Shown here piece after piece: positions 62,783 through 64,000 of a stretch of DNA of 64,000 bases. Each line of letters starts with the position of its first letter. Within the stretch, counting starts at the first letter, position 1. The stretch is from the NCBI RefSeq assembly GCF_036906915.1, contig NZ_JBAKHX010000019.1, positions 1 to 64,000 of the forward strand, given 5' to 3'. The stretch is from Phytohabitans sp036906915. GTDB lineage: Bacteria; Actinomycetota; Actinomycetes; Mycobacteriales; Micromonosporaceae. The notes below the pieces were generated by a model. It saw only the letters and a list, made by a program, of their open reading frames with translations. It was not told where the DNA came from and made no database searches. The position numbers and the translations under genes are program-made.

Positions 62783-63738
62783 CGCAGTGCCCTCCCGGTG
62801 AGCTCGATGAACACGTCTTCGAGGGTGGCGGAGCCCATGTGCACGTCGGTGACGGTGGCGCAGCGCGCGGTCAGCACGGTCACCGCCGGCCCGATCAGCG
62901 TCTCGGGCTCCGCGGTCAGGTACAGCCGGATGGAGCCGTTATCCACCGATTCGCCGCGCTCCACCCCGGCCACGTCGGTGAGTGCCGCGATCAGCTTGTC
63001 GAGGTCGTCGCCGGGTGCGGGGGTGACGCTGAGGTCGAGCACGCCCTGCCCGGCGAGGCGGCGGGTGAGGCCCGCCGGTGTGTCCAACGCCAGCAGCTTG
63101 CCGTGGTCGACGATGCCGACCCGGTCGGCCATCTCCGCCGCCTCGTCCATGTCGTGCGTGGTCAGCACCACGGTGACGCCGCGGGAGCGCAGGTCGCGCA
63201 CTCGCTCCCACATGAAGATGCGTGACTGCGGGTCGAGCCCGGTCGTGGGCTCGTCGAGAAACAACACCTTGGGCTCGTGCATCATCGCGCGGGCGATCAT
63301 GAGGCGCTGCGCCATGCCGCCCGAATACCAGTCGACCTTGACGTCGGCCTGCTCGGCGAGGCCGAACTCGTCGAGCAGGGTTGTCGCGCGGGCGTTGCGT
63401 TCCGCGCGCGGATAGCCGTGGTACGCCGCGTGAAACGCCAGGTTCTGGCGGGGCGTGAGCGACCGGTCCAGGTTGCTCTGCTGGGGCACGACTGCGAGAA
63501 GCCGCCGCGCGGGGACCGGGTCGCGCACCACGTCGACACCGGCGACCATCGCGTCGCCACTGGTGGCCCGGACGCGGGTGGTGAGCACCCCGATCGTCGT
63601 GGACTTGCCAGCGCCGTTCGGGCCGAGCAGCCCGAAGATCTCTCCCGGCTTGACCGTGAAGCTCAGCCCGTCGACGGCGTTGACGTCGCGTTTCGGGTAT
63701 CGCTTCACCAGGTCGCGCACCTCAACGGCTGCGCTCAT
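62779..63738 (-). CDS. ABC transporter ATP-binding protein (DrrA-like)
   Basis: 319 aa single ABC domain: Walker A GPNGAGKST (about 39-47), Q-loop VPQQSNLD, a signature reading YSGGMAQR, Walker B VLFLDEPTTGLD and switch His in TTHDMDE. The C-terminal DrrA extension contains VTDVHMGSATLEDVFIELTGR. It is coupled to the permease gene and likely the energising subunit of a DrrAB-type exporter. Confidence 0.93.
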   Translation of the reverse strand: MSAAVEVRDLVKRYPKRDVNAVDGLSFTVKPGEIFGLLGPNGAGKSTTIGVLTTRVRATSGDAMVAGVDVVRDPVPARRLLAVVPQQSNLDRSLTPRQNLAFHAAYHGYPRAERNARATTLLDEFGLAEQADVKVDWYSGGMAQRLMIARAMMHEPKVLFLDEPTTGLDPQSRIFMWERVRDLRSRGVTVVLTTHDMDEAAEMADRVGIVDHGKLLALDTPAGLTRRLAGQGVLDLSVTPAPGDDLDKLIAALTDVAGVERGESVDNGSIRLYLTAEPETLIGPAVTVLTARCATVTDVHMGSATLEDVFIELTGRALR

Positions 63739-63936
63739 CTGATTCCTCCCCCGTGTGTAGTTTGCGGATGAGTTCGAGGAGAAACTCGCGAACCACGGCG
63801 GCCTTGGCGGGATCGGCGTCCACAGTGGTCAGCGGCAGGCCCCGGTGCGTGTAGGCGACCAGTAGCCGCCCGGATTTTCCAGCGTGTCCACGATGCCGGT
63901 GAGCGTGGCGGGCCGGACGAGGCAGTGCTCGGCCAC
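63722..63936 (-). pseudogene. Decayed MarR-like regulator remnant
   Basis: Just upstream of drrA, a frame from GTG 63936 reads VAEHCLVRPATLTGIVDTLE, like the recognition part of a MarR winged helix, then ends at 63829. A second frame continues with native codon bias (RLLVAYTHRGLPLTTVDAD, then AVVREFLLELIRKLHTGEE) to a stop at 63722-63724, inside the drrA start. The N-terminal part is missing (TAA in frame 5' of the fragment). This fits a frameshifted and truncated regulator of the exporter, but sequencing error or unrelated overlap are possible. Confidence 0.35.
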
Positions 63937-64000
63937 CTGACCGTGGCTAGGTTAGCCCCCTGACAGTTAGGTGCCAAACAAGATTGCCACGGCCGCGCCA

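Overview
This is a very GC-rich actinobacterial chromosome segment. GTG starts are common, neighbouring genes often overlap at ATGA/GTGA, and third codon positions are almost always G or C. The gene content (conservon-type CvnABCD cluster, GPP34 protein, SCO6745-like protein, DUF4272, paired cydA/B/D/C, ATP-grasp/alpha-E/transglutaminase trio) fits a filamentous actinomycete, most likely Micromonosporaceae. The family assignment is inference from protein flavour, not from a database search. I see no rRNA, tRNA, CRISPR array, prophage or intact insertion sequence; it reads as chromosomal core with a few lineage-specific pieces.

Layout. 0-2.2 kb: galE-galK (minus). 2.3-5 kb: a CorC-like CBS protein, then an ECF sigma factor with a membrane-anchored BNR-repeat partner. 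5-8 kb: trpS, a 2'-5' RNA ligase-like protein, a YihY/BrkB membrane protein and a small acidic protein. 8-11 kb: MerR and TetR regulators, with two matching TetR-type operators in front of a divergent membrane protein. 11-21 kb: a nucleoside uptake and salvage block (BMP lipoprotein, ATPase, two permeases, cdd, deoA, then DUF4272, an RNA methyltransferase and add). 21.6-26.5 kb: conservon cvnABCD. 26.5-27.2 kb: a non-coding stretch with 27-bp tandem repeats and two inverted copies of a 57-bp palindromic element. 27.2-31 kb: an 862-aa protein whose C-terminal module matches that of CvnA, and an acidic protein of unknown function. 31-32 kb: a PadR/HAAS membrane pair.

32-39 kb: cydABDC (cytochrome bd and its CydDC exporter) on the minus strand, directly downstream of a BlaI-type repressor and an M56 membrane protease. 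BlaI-like operators lie both in front of the repressor and in front of cydA, which suggests BlaI/M56 control of respiration. 39-45 kb: deoC, a full-length and a half-length aldehyde dehydrogenase, upp, a GPP34 protein and a phosphohexomutase (a second nucleoside/deoxyribose catabolism group). 45-57 kb: a Ser/Thr kinase, an acyl-CoA mutase large subunit, an M20 amidohydrolase, a DUF4349 lipoprotein, a coiled-coil protein, a SCO6745-like protein, a tandem GNAT, a GGCT-fold protein, a quinone-reductase-type flavoprotein and DedA. 57-60.6 kb: circularly permuted ATP-grasp, alpha-E and transglutaminase proteins. 60.6-62 kb: a short threonyl-tRNA synthetase preceded by a 17-residue leader peptide with three consecutive Thr codons and an intrinsic terminator, the hallmarks of ribosome-mediated attenuation. 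62-64 kb: a DrrAB-like ABC exporter with a decayed MarR-like reading frame upstream.

The strongest leads are the Thr-codon attenuator before the short ThrRS, the BlaI/M56-cyd arrangement with matching operators, and the CvnA-like C-terminal module in the 862-aa protein. Starts given here are chosen by ribosome-binding sites, codon use and domain boundaries. All functional statements are by recognition of motifs, with no alignments run.
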